A stretch of DNA of 25,806 nucleotides from Terramyces sp. JEL0728 (taxonomy: Eukaryota; Chytridiomycota; Chytridiomycetes; Rhizophydiales; Terramycetaceae), in NCBI GenBank assembly GCA_027603945.1, contig JADIIU010000163.1:1-25806 (forward strand), given 5' to 3'. The notes beneath the pieces were generated by a model, which saw only the letters and a list, made by a program, of their open reading frames with translations, was not told the origin of the DNA and made no database searches. Each line of letters starts with the position of its first letter. Position 1 is the stretch's first letter. This document shows, in pieces, positions 10,827 to 19,560 of the stretch. The translations under genes and the position numbers were made by a program.

Positions 10827-11745
10827 TTATACCTGCTGTCTCCACTTTGTAATCAACTCAGCATCGACTTGAAACCCACCACATACTTCGATTGCAACTT
10901 TTTTGTTGGTAAAGTCATTTTTGTACAGGAAATGTAATGAAGCTCCGCAAGCTGGTTCTACTAAATATCCAAACTCATTGTTAAACAACTCTACAGCTTC
11001 CAAAGCATCCTTGTCGCTCACAACAGTGCTCTTTACTTTATCTCTCCCATAAATATCCATCAATTCAAACACTCTTCTAGATACTTTAAGTGCTCCTAGT
11101 GATTTTGCAATTGAAGTAATGGCTGATAATCTGTGTCCGTTCAACTCAGAATTTAATGAATGGGCACCAAATGTTTCTACACAATACACGATCGTATTTG
11201 CTTTGTGTTCAATCAATCCAGTCAATATACCGCATAATAAACCACCGCCGCCAACAGAGCAAATGATTATATCCGGACTGGTGTGACTAAATATTTCAGA
11301 TACAATTGATGAATGTCCCATCCACGTATCTGGATGCTCAAATGGATGGACGTAGAATCCATGCTCGCCCAACTCTTCTACCTTTTTCAATGCTTCTAAA
11401 TGCGTCATGTCCCATACTTGTCCGACGGAAACAACCTGAGCACCTTCCTTTTCCAATCGCTGAATTGTTTGTTGAGAAGTTGTTGTGGGACAATACACAA
11501 TTACTTTTAGCCCTAATCTGACTGCAACGATAGTAGCAGACAATCCTGCGTTGCCGCCTGACGAAGATATGATTGTTGTTAATTGAGGATTCTGCTTCAA
11601 ATGAGTAGAAATACAGTTTGAAATTCCTCGCATTTTGAATGATTGCGATGGTTGAAGATTGTCTCGTCAGTACTTAGTTACCTAGTTTTAAATAGAATTC
11701 ATTGTCTCCTTTCTTTACAGTCAGCAGTGGAGTAGATTCGTACAT
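10827..11745 (-). CDS. L-serine/threonine dehydratase (PLP enzyme)
   Basis: This enzyme deaminates serine to pyruvate (or threonine to 2-oxobutyrate) with pyridoxal phosphate. A 19-nt intron (11663-11681) separates MYESTPLLTVKKGDNEFYLK from DNLQPSQSFKMRG. The splice recreates the PLP-lysine motif, with K31 in SFKMRG. Then come the phosphate-side loop SSGGNAG, the HPFEHPDTWMGH segment typical of the short dehydratases, the glycine-rich SVGGGGL that holds the cofactor phosphate, and the C-terminal VCGG. At 299 residues with no ACT regulatory domain, it fits the short catabolic type (CHA1/SDH-like) rather than the allosteric biosynthetic threonine deaminase. The first methionine is close to the usual start of this family. 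Serine versus threonine preference cannot be read. Confidence 0.93.
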
Positions 11746-11843
11746 TTGAACAAAGGTAAAATCAGGCTGGCAAATCACATTGACAATAAAAGTCAGAGAT
11801 GAGTATTCTACAATGCGGCGTGTGAATTGTAATGAATCCCAAG

Positions 11844-14708
11844 CTACTTTTTTTTATTATACTTGAACTTGCCAAGCCCAAAGTTTGACACTTGACTAGC
11901 AAACAAATCGTTATTCTCAAAATCATAAGTTTCTTCAGTTAACTTGCGTTTCTTTTCAACTGTAACATTTTGGTTTGTTTGGTGGATTGAGCTGCCGAGT
12001 AAGTTGCAGGGGATTGATAGTTCATCGTCGCTTGCAAACGGATCGTCGGGAAGATCCAGAACTAAGCCAGATTCGTTAGTGCTACAGGTTTCATTTGATG
12101 CTTCATTTTCAGCTGGTTTTTGTAAATACTCTTCCCATGACAAATCTTTGTTTACTTGTTCAAGTGGTTTCTTTGGTGATTCTCCAGAAGTAGCATTCGG
12201 TTTTTGGTTTCCAGTGAATAATTTTGGGGGAATATCTTTGATTGTTGTATCCTTTCCTCCACGATGTTCATTTCCACTATCTGACTTTGAATCAACAGCT
12301 TTTTCAAATCCTTTTTGACTTTTTCTAGGAACAATAACTTTATCACGCACAATAACTTCTTGCTCGACATTTGTTTCCCTCAGGTTCAAACTTTGTTGGT
12401 ATTCGTCCCATGTCCATTCAGTTTTATCTTGTTTTTCTTTTGGCATCGTCGCTTCCCATGAAATAACAGACTCTTCACTTGCTTCAGACACTTGGTCGTC
12501 AACCACCAGTTCCATATCACCTTCTGGTTGGGTTTGTACTTTTGGTTCCGAGTTTACCTCATCTTCTGAACTAGCTCTTTCTCTACCAACATTGGCTCTA
12601 ATTTGTTCAATATTCCTTTCGTTTATCCTGGTACTCCTTTGAACATTACCGGATCGCGAAATTTCACCAGCGTTGAAATTAAAGTCAGGCTGGGGATTAT
12701 AGTTAAAGTCAGGTTGCACATTAGGAGCACCATCAAATTCATGATTATCCACCAAATCTCCACACCCGATACTAATCAAAATATCTGTTTCCATTCGTCG
12801 GTACTCTTCATCAGGATCGTCGGCAAACGTTTCAAAGCAACTTTTCAGCCCATTTAGAGCACTTGTTTGCATACTGCCTTCAACAACACTAATTGCGACC
12901 ACAGCATCCCGAACAAGCACTTTATCCTGACACAGTAGTTTCGCATGTGCTTGCGATAGCCGTATTAGCGATTCAAGCAGCCGGATTGTAGTGCGCGCTT
13001 GATTACGAAAGTCTTTTTGTCGCTGTATCTGATAGTAGTTTTTAAGCACAATAGTTGCGTTTTTAGTCAACTGTGGTTGTTTTTGTTTTACAAAGTCAAT
13101 GTAAGAAGACAGTTTCTGAATGCTGAAATACGCAGAGTTTGTTGTTTTGATTTCGCTAATTTCGTTTGCCAGCAAGAAAGAAGAGACTGTTCTTTGTTAA
13201 TAAAAGTTACTCGTCCCAGTCATCGTTTTGGTGGTCTAGCAGCACAAGAATAATATCGAATCTAGAGAGGAGTGGACTAGCAATAGCAGTGTTAATTTCT
13301 ATATTCTGTCTGGTATCATACTTTCCTTTGGGATTCGTTGCTGCAATTATGGAACATCGAGTGTTTAATTTACACACCAAGCCTGCTTTGGCCACGCTTA
13401 TTGATTGTTGCTCCATTGCTTCATGTATTGCGGTTTTGTCCTGTTCCCTGATTGTGCCAAACTCATCTATACAACAAACGCCTTTATCAGCCAGCACTAG
13501 CGCACCTGCCTCTAACTGCCATTCACCGGAATCTTTTATTGCCGTTACCGTCAAGCCAGCACTTGTTGACCCAATACCGGTTGTAAATACTGATCTGGAA
13601 GACACCATTGAAGCAAATCGAAGAAACTGCGATTTGCCAGTACCAGGATCTCGTTAGCATAAAGTACCTCCGACGAGTAATATATGCGAATCTCCGCGTA
13701 TCTTTAATCCCCCTTCTTGCTTCCCAACACCACCAACAAGCACCAATACCACAGCCAGTTTAACAAGATACAATCCAAACACTTGTGGACAAAACGAACT
13801 CAGAATCTTGTTTCTCCCTTTCAGCGGATTGTTTTCATGATCCTTCCAAAACTGCAAAAACTCTTCCTGCAATTCTCTTGTAAGACCTTGTGAAGAATTT
13901 GTATTGTTAACTCGAATATTATTCGCATATAAGGTAATTTCCAATTCCAGCCGTTCGTTGTCCTTAATTCTCTTCCATCTTTCAATTACTATTGCTGTTA
14001 CTGTTACATCATCACCAGCTTTGCATTCATCAACCAAATCATCCATTAATATACAGTTGGTAGTTCTAGGAATAGTACCGATATCCAGACGAGACACCTG
14101 TTCTTGGATCCTGATTTCCTGGTAATCTTTTGTCTCTTTCAAATCTTTAATTTCAATTAATTTTGCTTTGCAACAAGCTGGTCTTGGGATAATGTTGTAC
14201 TGGTAAATATCAAAGGAAGATTTGGTTATTTCTCCACATTTCTGGCATTTGAATTGTTTTTCCAACTCCAACATTTTGACTAGTCCAGTCCTGATGACTG
14301 TTCCCCTGAATGTGATTATTCTTCCCTTATCTTGGGTTCTTGGCACTCTAGTGAAATGGAATTCTTCAAAGGCAGAGTTGAGAGACAGCCGAACGAATAC
14401 ATGCTTTTTCTTTACTAATTTCTCAGTCAGTTCTTCAATCAGCTCTTGCTGGACAATCTTGTTAACTGGCACATACCTGGACAGCTGCATTAGTATGAAT
14501 TACCTTCATTCAGTAGTGGAAGGTACACGAGGGGTTCTTTTAATATCGCCAATGTAAAAGTAGAGTTGATTTGCGAGTATTCAATTAAATTCAATCTCAG
14601 TGAATAGTTTTTAAGCTCATGATGGCTTTGTAGGATAGTTAGTATCTGTTCCTTGTACATGTTTTTGAAATCTAGTACCAGTATCTCCAATACTTGTTCG
14701 AGATTCAT
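11844..14708 (-). CDS. MCM9: MCM9-like replicative-family DNA helicase, five exons
   Basis: With introns 14485-14503 (19 nt), 14458-14476 (19), 13650-13667 (18) and 13192-13210 (19) removed, the frame is 929 residues. MCM9 with MCM8 acts in homologous recombination and crosslink repair. The order is: N-terminal MCM domain with C142, C145 and C166/C167 zinc ligands; Walker A GDPGTGKS (about 334-341, rebuilt across the 18-nt intron); [10 protein letters not shown]; Walker B CCIDEF (D396); EAMEQQ; the NPKG loop; the arginine finger region SPLLSRFD; and the [19 protein letters not shown] lid with VVEGSMQ. The run [11 protein letters not shown] and [13 protein letters not shown] match MCM9 better than MCM2-8. 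The acidic tail from about 590 is poorly conserved and holds a tandem QPDFNYN/QPDFNFN repeat (638-654) and W-E/D motifs at 726, 742 and 833. The start at 14708 has no in-frame ATG in the short upstream stretch I read. Confidence 0.95.
14477..14484 (-). other. MCM9: 8-nt microexon of MCM9
   Basis: Eight bases (CTGTCCAG on the minus strand) sit between two 19-nt GT-AG introns that have typical branch motifs (CTAAT and TTAAC). Including it gives [18 protein letters not shown], which continues the MCM9 N-terminal domain in frame. Skipping either intron alone breaks the frame. The whole gene then sums to an exact multiple of three (930 codons). Confidence 0.8.
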
Positions 14709-14931
14709 TTTCTTTTGGAAAGTCCAGATCAGCAAACTTTAAGCTATGCGAGTTAACCTAGATGCCACTGCGAGCGATATCTATTATTGTTGGATTAAAA
14801 ACTGAATTTATTCTACATCTCCATATTGATTCAGCTGGTGAGTCACTATCTAGAGATACAGCGCAGTAGAGAGAATAACTCGGTAGATAGACTCGGATCG
14901 CAATCACAACATGCAATAACCATTAATTAAT
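14709..14931. promoter_or_regulatory. Intergenic/promoter region upstream of MCM9
   Basis: A 223-base stretch holding the MCM9 promoter and the RING gene 3' end. I see no gene and no named regulatory motif. The part next to the RING stop is AT-rich (TTAATTAATTTATTT) and may carry polyadenylation signals. Confidence 0.35.
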
Positions 14932-15439
14932 TTATTTCTCTGGATTCTTTGGTCTGATACATGAAGTACTGCCACAGTGAGCTCCATACCGAATACAGCT
15001 TGTGTGTTTCTTTAAAAACGCAGAGTCTATTTCTATCCTATTCAAAATGCTCGTTCTTCTGTCGTTATCCAATCTAGTAACGTACATTGAAACTATGTCT
15101 TTTAATACCAGCGAGGGAGTGAAATCCATAGAAATCGGATGCCGACACATTGGACATTTTTCAATGATAAAGTGAGTGAGGTGCGTTTCGTTCTTGATTG
15201 GCGGTCTATTGTTAACCCTGGCTACCTGAAGCAGTTGTGCAGACATTTCAGACAGAAAGAGTGGCCGCAAGGAGCTGTTACCGGTACTGAAAAGTAGTCA
15301 AAGCAAATAGGACACTCCAAATCTATGTTAAATAAAATGTACAATTTGAGAGATCTTTGGAGAGCGCTTGTTCGCAATTCAGCTTTTGCGTTTCAATAAC
15401 AAAATTATTTAATGTTTCTATAGACTGTTGTTTGAACAT
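14932..15439 (-). CDS. Small C3HC4 RING-finger protein (probable E3 ubiquitin ligase)
   Basis: Two 20-nt introns (15323-15342 and 15206-15225, each with TTAAC before the AG) turn three pieces into one 155-residue frame. The RING is complete: C36-x2-C39, C51-x-H53-x2-C56-x2-C59, then C82-x2-C85 ([31 protein letters not shown]). The final pair is spaced well away from the fourth ligand pair, as in many C3HC4 RINGs. Both introns interrupt the RING region, one right before the first cysteine and one between the fourth and fifth ligand pairs. C-terminal to the RING is a short helical stretch and a cysteine-containing tail without recognisable domain. RING proteins recruit E2 enzymes to ubiquitinate targets; the target is unknown. 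The initiator is the ATG opening [10 protein letters not shown]. Confidence 0.85.
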
Positions 15440-15684
15440 GAAATAAAGAATTAATCTGTGATTGTCCGAATGTCCGCGTTTTATTTTTTAATTCAGCTCA
15501 TATTAAATTTCCTGAATTTTTTTATTAAATTAAATCCACAAACTGAGTTTATCCAGAATGGAAGTGGTCGTCTGTTGTCTGTTTGGACACTGAATCAAGA
15601 CATTGGATCGCCGACAAATACGCTCGTGGACACTTGCTCGTAAACGCTACACATCTACTGCTGCTTCAATATTTCAGGCATTTA
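15440..15684. other. Intergenic region, nothing recognised
   Basis: These 245 bases lie between the RING gene start and the end of the 7TM gene. A short AT-rich frame on the plus strand looks like chance. No RNA gene or regulatory site is apparent; the left half must contain the RING promoter. Confidence 0.3.
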
Positions 15685-16554
15685 TTAAACAATTTCAGAT
15701 GGCTGTGTTTTACTATTTGCAGCGTTAAGCCCAGTCAACGAAGCATTAATAGATGGTTTCAATCCAGACTTTTTAGATGGTCTTATTGAAGGCACTGGTT
15801 TAATGTTATTCACAATCTCCAGTACTCCTGATTTCAAATCACTTGCATACACCACACTACAAAACAGTAACAGCGACAGGATTGTCATTTCAAGTGGTAT
15901 CAGTATTCCAGTGTACCCGGGCCACGAGTTTAGAGTGTATGGAATGTACAATACTGATCGAACAATACACATTCCGAGTGCAAGCAAAGTGGATGTAACT
16001 GTGATTGAGGCCAACTTTGTTTTTACAGTCACCCTGTCCTTGCTCTTCTCATTTGTTGTTTTCAATTGTAGTGCCATTGTGTACAGGAAATAAATCGCTA
16101 TAAAGACAACAAAGAGTGTGTTTAGGATTACTTTTACCAGCCGCGGTGTTGCAGGCAGGATCAATGCACAGGTGTTGCCGGTTTGGTTAGGTATATAGTT
16201 TGCTATTGCGACTATCCTCGGGATGATATCCATTCCTACGTACATGAATATCCAAATATACCGTTTCCAAGAATGTTCAATGTTACATACACGTAAAACA
16301 AAGAAGGCATCGTTAATAGCCTCTGCGATCGCAAACGTAGCTCCTTGCACTATAAACCAAAAACAGTGCAGTTGCGGAATTAATCCAACACAAAATGTTA
16401 TTGTCGCGTTTGTTAAAAATGAGAGTGAAAAGCCAATCAAGATGTAGTCTACCGGTCGCAGGTTTCTTTCGAAACAGTAATAAAGTACTGCCAGGAATAG
16501 TAGAATTGATACTCCGAATTCTATTGCTACCGCGACAGAGGTTGGTGTTACCAT
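15685..16554 (-). CDS. Seven-transmembrane receptor-like protein (orphan)
   Basis: A 289-residue intronless frame with seven hydrophobic segments near residues 7-28, 34-59, 63-89, 97-120, 140-162, 186-208 and 218-240. The loop between TM5 and TM6 is basic (KTTNEKSKDRVTVKTK), as expected for a cytosolic G-protein-facing loop, and a 40-residue serine/lysine-rich tail follows TM7. It resembles fungal family-A-like GPCRs in shape, but I cannot match a named receptor, and it is distinct from the five-gene family further right. An alternative longer model begins at 16861 (MRYWEMPDIDWSW) and splices a possible 25-nt intron (16512-16536) into TM1, adding about 100 residues. That intron lacks the usual branch motif, so I prefer the short form. 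Confidence 0.7.
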   Translation of the reverse strand: MVTPTSVAVAIEFGVSILLFLAVLYYCFERNLRPVDYILIGFSLSFLTNATITFCVGLIPQLHCFWFIVQGATFAIAEAINDAFFVLRVCNIEHSWKRYIWIFMYVGMDIIPRIVAIANYIPNQTGNTCALILPATPRLVKVILNTLFVVFIAIYFLYTMALQLKTTNEKSKDRVTVKTKLASITVTSTLLALGMCIVRSVLYIPYTLNSWPGYTGILIPLEMTILSLLLFCSVVYASDLKSGVLEIVNNIKPVPSIRPSKKSGLKPSINASLTGLNAANSKTQPSEIV

Positions 16555-16963
16555 TAGAAAGTGACATCACTGATTTTGAAAATATCCAGCCCTGGACAAT
16601 GGTTACATGTTTGCAGATGGACAATAAAAAAGATGTTTGTTTTGATATCCGACGAGCTACAGACTGTAGTGTGTCAATGGTTGCTTGAGACGGAGCCCTA
16701 AGAGGTGCTAGAAAGTAATACAGCAAAGTACTACTGGCGTATACTGTATCTGCATAGACTCGACTGTAATCTTGTTCGAAGCAGACATATCTGGCAGTAT
16801 TCTTCAAAGTGCTTGAGATTATCCAGCTCCAATCGATATCAGGCATTTCCCAATATCTCATTTTTGGTTAAAACGGCCAGTGCGGAATGTTAAATGAACA
16901 AAGAGACACAAAAATGGGAAACTAGAGGAAAAATAACAAATATCTTATAAAATTAACAAGATA

Positions 16964-17047
16964 CTAGTATTTGGTAGCAATAGCGTCTTTCAAATCAAAA
17001 ACACTTGGGGTTACAGCAATGGCATATTTGATATTACCTTGAGGACC
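16964..17047 (-). pseudogene. Possible ubiquitin-like-domain fragment
   Basis: On the minus strand the frame GPQGNIKYAIAVTPSVFDLK then DAIATKY-stop reads like the start of a ubiquitin-like domain (strand, then the VxDLKxxIxxKY helix) of the Dsk2/ubiquilin kind. It then ends abruptly at TAG, where such a domain would go on for about 45 residues. A 21-nt GT-AG segment overlapping the stop does not rescue it, since the join again makes a stop. No start codon in the same frame is obvious. It may be a truncated duplicate left beside the HMG gene, or chance resemblance. Confidence 0.3.
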
Positions 17048-17131
17048 TGGACAAAGCCCACAGTCCAGAGATTTGTGCGACCGTCTTTTGTTGAGCAATT
17101 AGCAGGATGGCGGCCATTTGTGGATATAAAT

Positions 17132-17745
17132 ATGGAAATTTTTCAAAAACAATTAATCATGAAAGATTGCAAACCAAAACCACTAAAGAAACCACTAAAC
17201 TGCTTCTTTCGATACAAGAAAGACATGCGAGACGCAATCATGTTTAAATATGGCGTATCGAAAAACTCTGATGTTGCTCGGATTGCAGCGGATTTATGGG
17301 CTAACGAAGATCCAGCTGTGATTGAACGGTACACTACTGAATCTGAACGGGCGTATAGAGAACATCGAGAAAAGTATCCAGACTATGTAATTATTTTTAA
17401 TGTTAGATTTGGCCGTCAAAAGGGTACAACGTCAAAGGCAAAAGCAGTGGTATGGCAAATCAGGTTGATCCGGCATCAATCAACGCCAGAATCTTCTCAA
17501 AGTCTTCTAATATCTTCAATCAAAAGATACAGAAAAGGAAGCCTGTGTTAACTATAAGAATACCCGAAATTAAACTTGATGAAATCAAGACTGGCTGGAC
17601 TCCGACTTTGGAAGATATGCCGCTATTATTAGATTACAAGTCTCAGTACAGCTCTCAATCAGATAGCACTTCGTTTGACGCTACCCTCGACCTTTTAAAT
17701 AGCAACTATATGAATTACAACAATGTGCATGAGATTTTTTGGTAA
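17132..17745 (+). CDS. HMG-box protein of the MATA_HMG / mating-type type
   Basis: A 20-nt intron (17387-17406, TTAATGTTAG end) joins REHREKYPDY to IWPSKGYNVKG, giving 197 residues. The HMG box spans about 18-95: KKPLNCFFRYKKD at helix 1, SDVARIAADLWANEDPAVIE at helix 2 and YTTESERAYREHREKYPDY at helix 3. The N-C-F-F-Y-K pattern and the SDVARIAA-W-NE-P run are those of sequence-specific MATA_HMG proteins (fungal mating-type and SexM/SexP factors) rather than non-specific HMGB proteins. The tail is serine/asparagine-rich without a known domain. Such proteins bind the minor groove and specify mating type or developmental programmes. The same frame stays open for about 150 bases upstream without an ATG, so an extra 5' exon is possible. 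It is divergent from the 7TM gene to its left. Confidence 0.85.
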
Positions 17746-18661
17746 ATAAACAGTTATTTAAGATTCCCCTTTGAAATTCAGTCTATGCTTCGATGGCCCA
17801 CTTCAATCTCCTTGGCCATAATTCAGTGAGATCAGGGGTTGATTGCTTTTTCGGGGCTCTTTGCGCTTTGAGTCGCCAGAAATGAACACCACATATGAAA
17901 AAGTGGAATTGAAAGAAAACTTGCTTATAAATCCGCTTTTAAACTGCTAGATCGGTAAACCAATCACAATGATTGATACTTTTCCAAGCATAAAGAATGG
18001 CCCACCGTTGTCGAAGGGAAACTGACGTTTTTCTTATGGGCGAGATCACCTGCGCGGTCCCCGATACTTGAAGGCTTTTCAATGTTTAGGCTAATGGTTT
18101 TAATGAAAGCACAATGACGATTGGTTACTAATTGGGAATTGTTTAGGCTGGTTCATTGTTGCTGGTCCTTGAGCTGTTTTTATGCAACTTGCAATTTTCT
18201 GTCCTACTTGGCACATGACCTGTATGTACTACACGCTGACCACATAAAGAGTAATTCTGTGATCAATCTAGCCCAATTAGAACACTTTGCGCTGCAATGG
18301 CAATCAAATGAAACCACTTTTAATCTGCTCGTCTTTATACTTTGGTTTTGCTCTAGTGGGGGCCAACAGTGGCCCACCGACAGTGTTGGAATCACCTGAG
18401 CACAGAGAGTAATTTAGATTATCAGTTTCAGCATATCCACCCTATTTCAAAATGGTATATTGGATATGGGCCGCCATCCGATCTATAGGGGCCGTTTTGC
18501 AGTACATTTAATCAATGGTATTGGCTAATTATCAATATTAGTCTCGGGCCGCCATTAAAAGCTTCAGCTAGAACTTGCTCTGTAGATATACCTGGTGATT
18601 GGATTTATTAATAATATTTTGACCCAAAGGGCATTTTACGCGTAAAAATCTTGCCTCAATA
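17746..18661. promoter_or_regulatory. 0.9-kb non-coding region with repeated GC-rich motifs
   Basis: This is the longest gene-free stretch in the window, between the HMG gene and the 7TM array. TGGCCCAC occurs at 17794, 17998 and 18370 (the last two extend to TGGCCCACCG). GGGCCGCCAT occurs at 18468 and 18546, with its reverse complement ATGGCGGCC at 17107. A 6-bp hairpin-like repeat (CAATCA-CAA-TGATTG) lies at 17961-17975. Short frames here, including one of 92 codons at 18121-18399, have no protein-like character. It could be a shared promoter/enhancer or a remnant of a decayed gene or element. Confidence 0.45.
18634..18647. promoter_or_regulatory. 14-bp perfect palindrome TTTTACGCGTAAAA
   Basis: A perfect palindrome centred on ACGCGT sits 14 bases upstream of the first 7TM array gene. 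ACGCGT is the core of the MCB element bound by the MBF cell-cycle factor in yeasts; whether that applies here is inference. An imperfect CCCAAAGGG repeat lies a few bases before it. Confidence 0.4.
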
Positions 18662-19471
18662 ATGTATCTAGTTTTAGATATCTCATTAGTCATTATATTC
18701 GCATTGATATTAGTCGTAGCTGTGCTTTACTTTATAAAAGTCAATATACGAAAGGAAACAGTAAAGGCATTCGTGGTGGAATTTAATTGCATTCTTGGAT
18801 TCAATATTCTGCAATGCATGCTAGCAATTATCTGGGACGTATTGTATTATGTAGATATCAACCTATGGAATTCGTTTCAATACAAGATCTATCTGGTAAC
18901 AGGAGTGGTAGGCAGCGTCCAGCTTTGCCTTATTTTTGTCACTGACGTGGAAATTCTGCGAGTCTTTTCGATTCTAAATGAAAATATCACAGATTTCAAA
19001 CTAAAAATATACAAAATATGCGTATTATCATTTTATGCGATTGTCCTTGTCTTTGACATTCTCGCAATCTGCATTGACGATACGCAAATATTTGACGACT
19101 CAAACTACTTGACAATGGTATTTGCGCCTTTCGTTGCCCTTTATGACAATGTCCAATCGTTTTACCTGGTATACCTGATTTACAAATTCAAAAACCAGAA
19201 AAACAAATCTGTCCAACGACAAAAGCTGATTGACCAGTTTTCAAAAATCATCAAGTTCATTTCATTTATATTACTAATGGATTGGATTGGAATTGCCTGT
19301 TTTACAGCTTCGGTCATTGATACCTCTGAATTGGCTGAATATTATGCTTATACGAGTCTGATTGGATTATCGGTACATAACTTTGGGATGCTGCATGTTT
19401 TGAATATGCTGGCTCAGGTGTCGATTAAAAACACCAGTAAAGGGAATGCAACTGTAAAAGTCAATGAATAA
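18662..19471 (+). CDS. Orphan seven-TM protein, array member 1
   Basis: First of five related proteins; 269 residues, intronless. Hydrophobic segments lie at about 4-26, 36-64, 74-104, 116-140, 148-174, 189-219 and 226-258. The charge of the loops (basic after TM1, TM3 and TM5, acidic after TM4 and TM6) predicts an outside N-terminus and inside C-terminus, the topology of GPCRs. Shared family blocks are LQC in TM2, the TM3 end TDVEILRVFSILNENIT, YDNVQSF in TM5, KxxxQFSKIIKFxSF then MDWIG in TM6, and the last helix leading to a lysine-rich end. Function is unknown; a receptor or a membrane scaffold would both fit. It follows the 0.9-kb motif-rich region and is 36 nt or more from the next gene. 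Start is the only ATG ahead of TM1. Confidence 0.88.
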   Translation: MYLVLDISLVIIFALILVVAVLYFIKVNIRKETVKAFVVEFNCILGFNILQCMLAIIWDVLYYVDINLWNSFQYKIYLVTGVVGSVQLCLIFVTDVEILRVFSILNENITDFKLKIYKICVLSFYAIVLVFDILAICIDDTQIFDDSNYLTMVFAPFVALYDNVQSFYLVYLIYKFKNQKNKSVQRQKLIDQFSKIIKFISFILLMDWIGIACFTASVIDTSELAEYYAYTSLIGLSVHNFGMLHVLNMLAQVSIKNTSKGNATVKVNE

Positions 19472-19560
19472 AGATAAATTTACAAAACAACTTTGAATAG
19501 CTGATTTTGAATCGAAATTCTTTAAAGGTACTGCGAGGTTATCAAGATCTTGTTTTATGG

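Noticed and set aside
10857..10875. A 19-nt GT-AG segment near the end of the serine dehydratase as an intron
   Set aside because: The unspliced reading VCGGFQVDAELITKW fits the family's C-terminus, and no branch motif is present.
11944..12318. 124-codon plus-strand frame opposite MCM9
   Set aside because: Antisense shadow of the serine/glutamate-rich MCM9 tail, which has the stronger homology on the minus strand.
16313..16861. Separate minus-strand gene MRYWEMPDIDWSW...
   Set aside because: Its second half is the shadow of the 7TM frame. The first 100 residues resemble nothing; kept only as a possible N-terminal extension of the 7TM protein.
17882..17950. Short frame MNTTYEKVELKENLLINPLL-NC as a pheromone precursor
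   Set aside because: It has no CaaX box or repeat peptides, and 22 residues can arise by chance in this stretch.
18121..18399. 92-codon plus-strand frame in the gene-free interval
   Set aside because: Rich in Cys/Trp/His without pattern, no domain, and contains the repeated TGGCCCAC motif; treated as non-coding.
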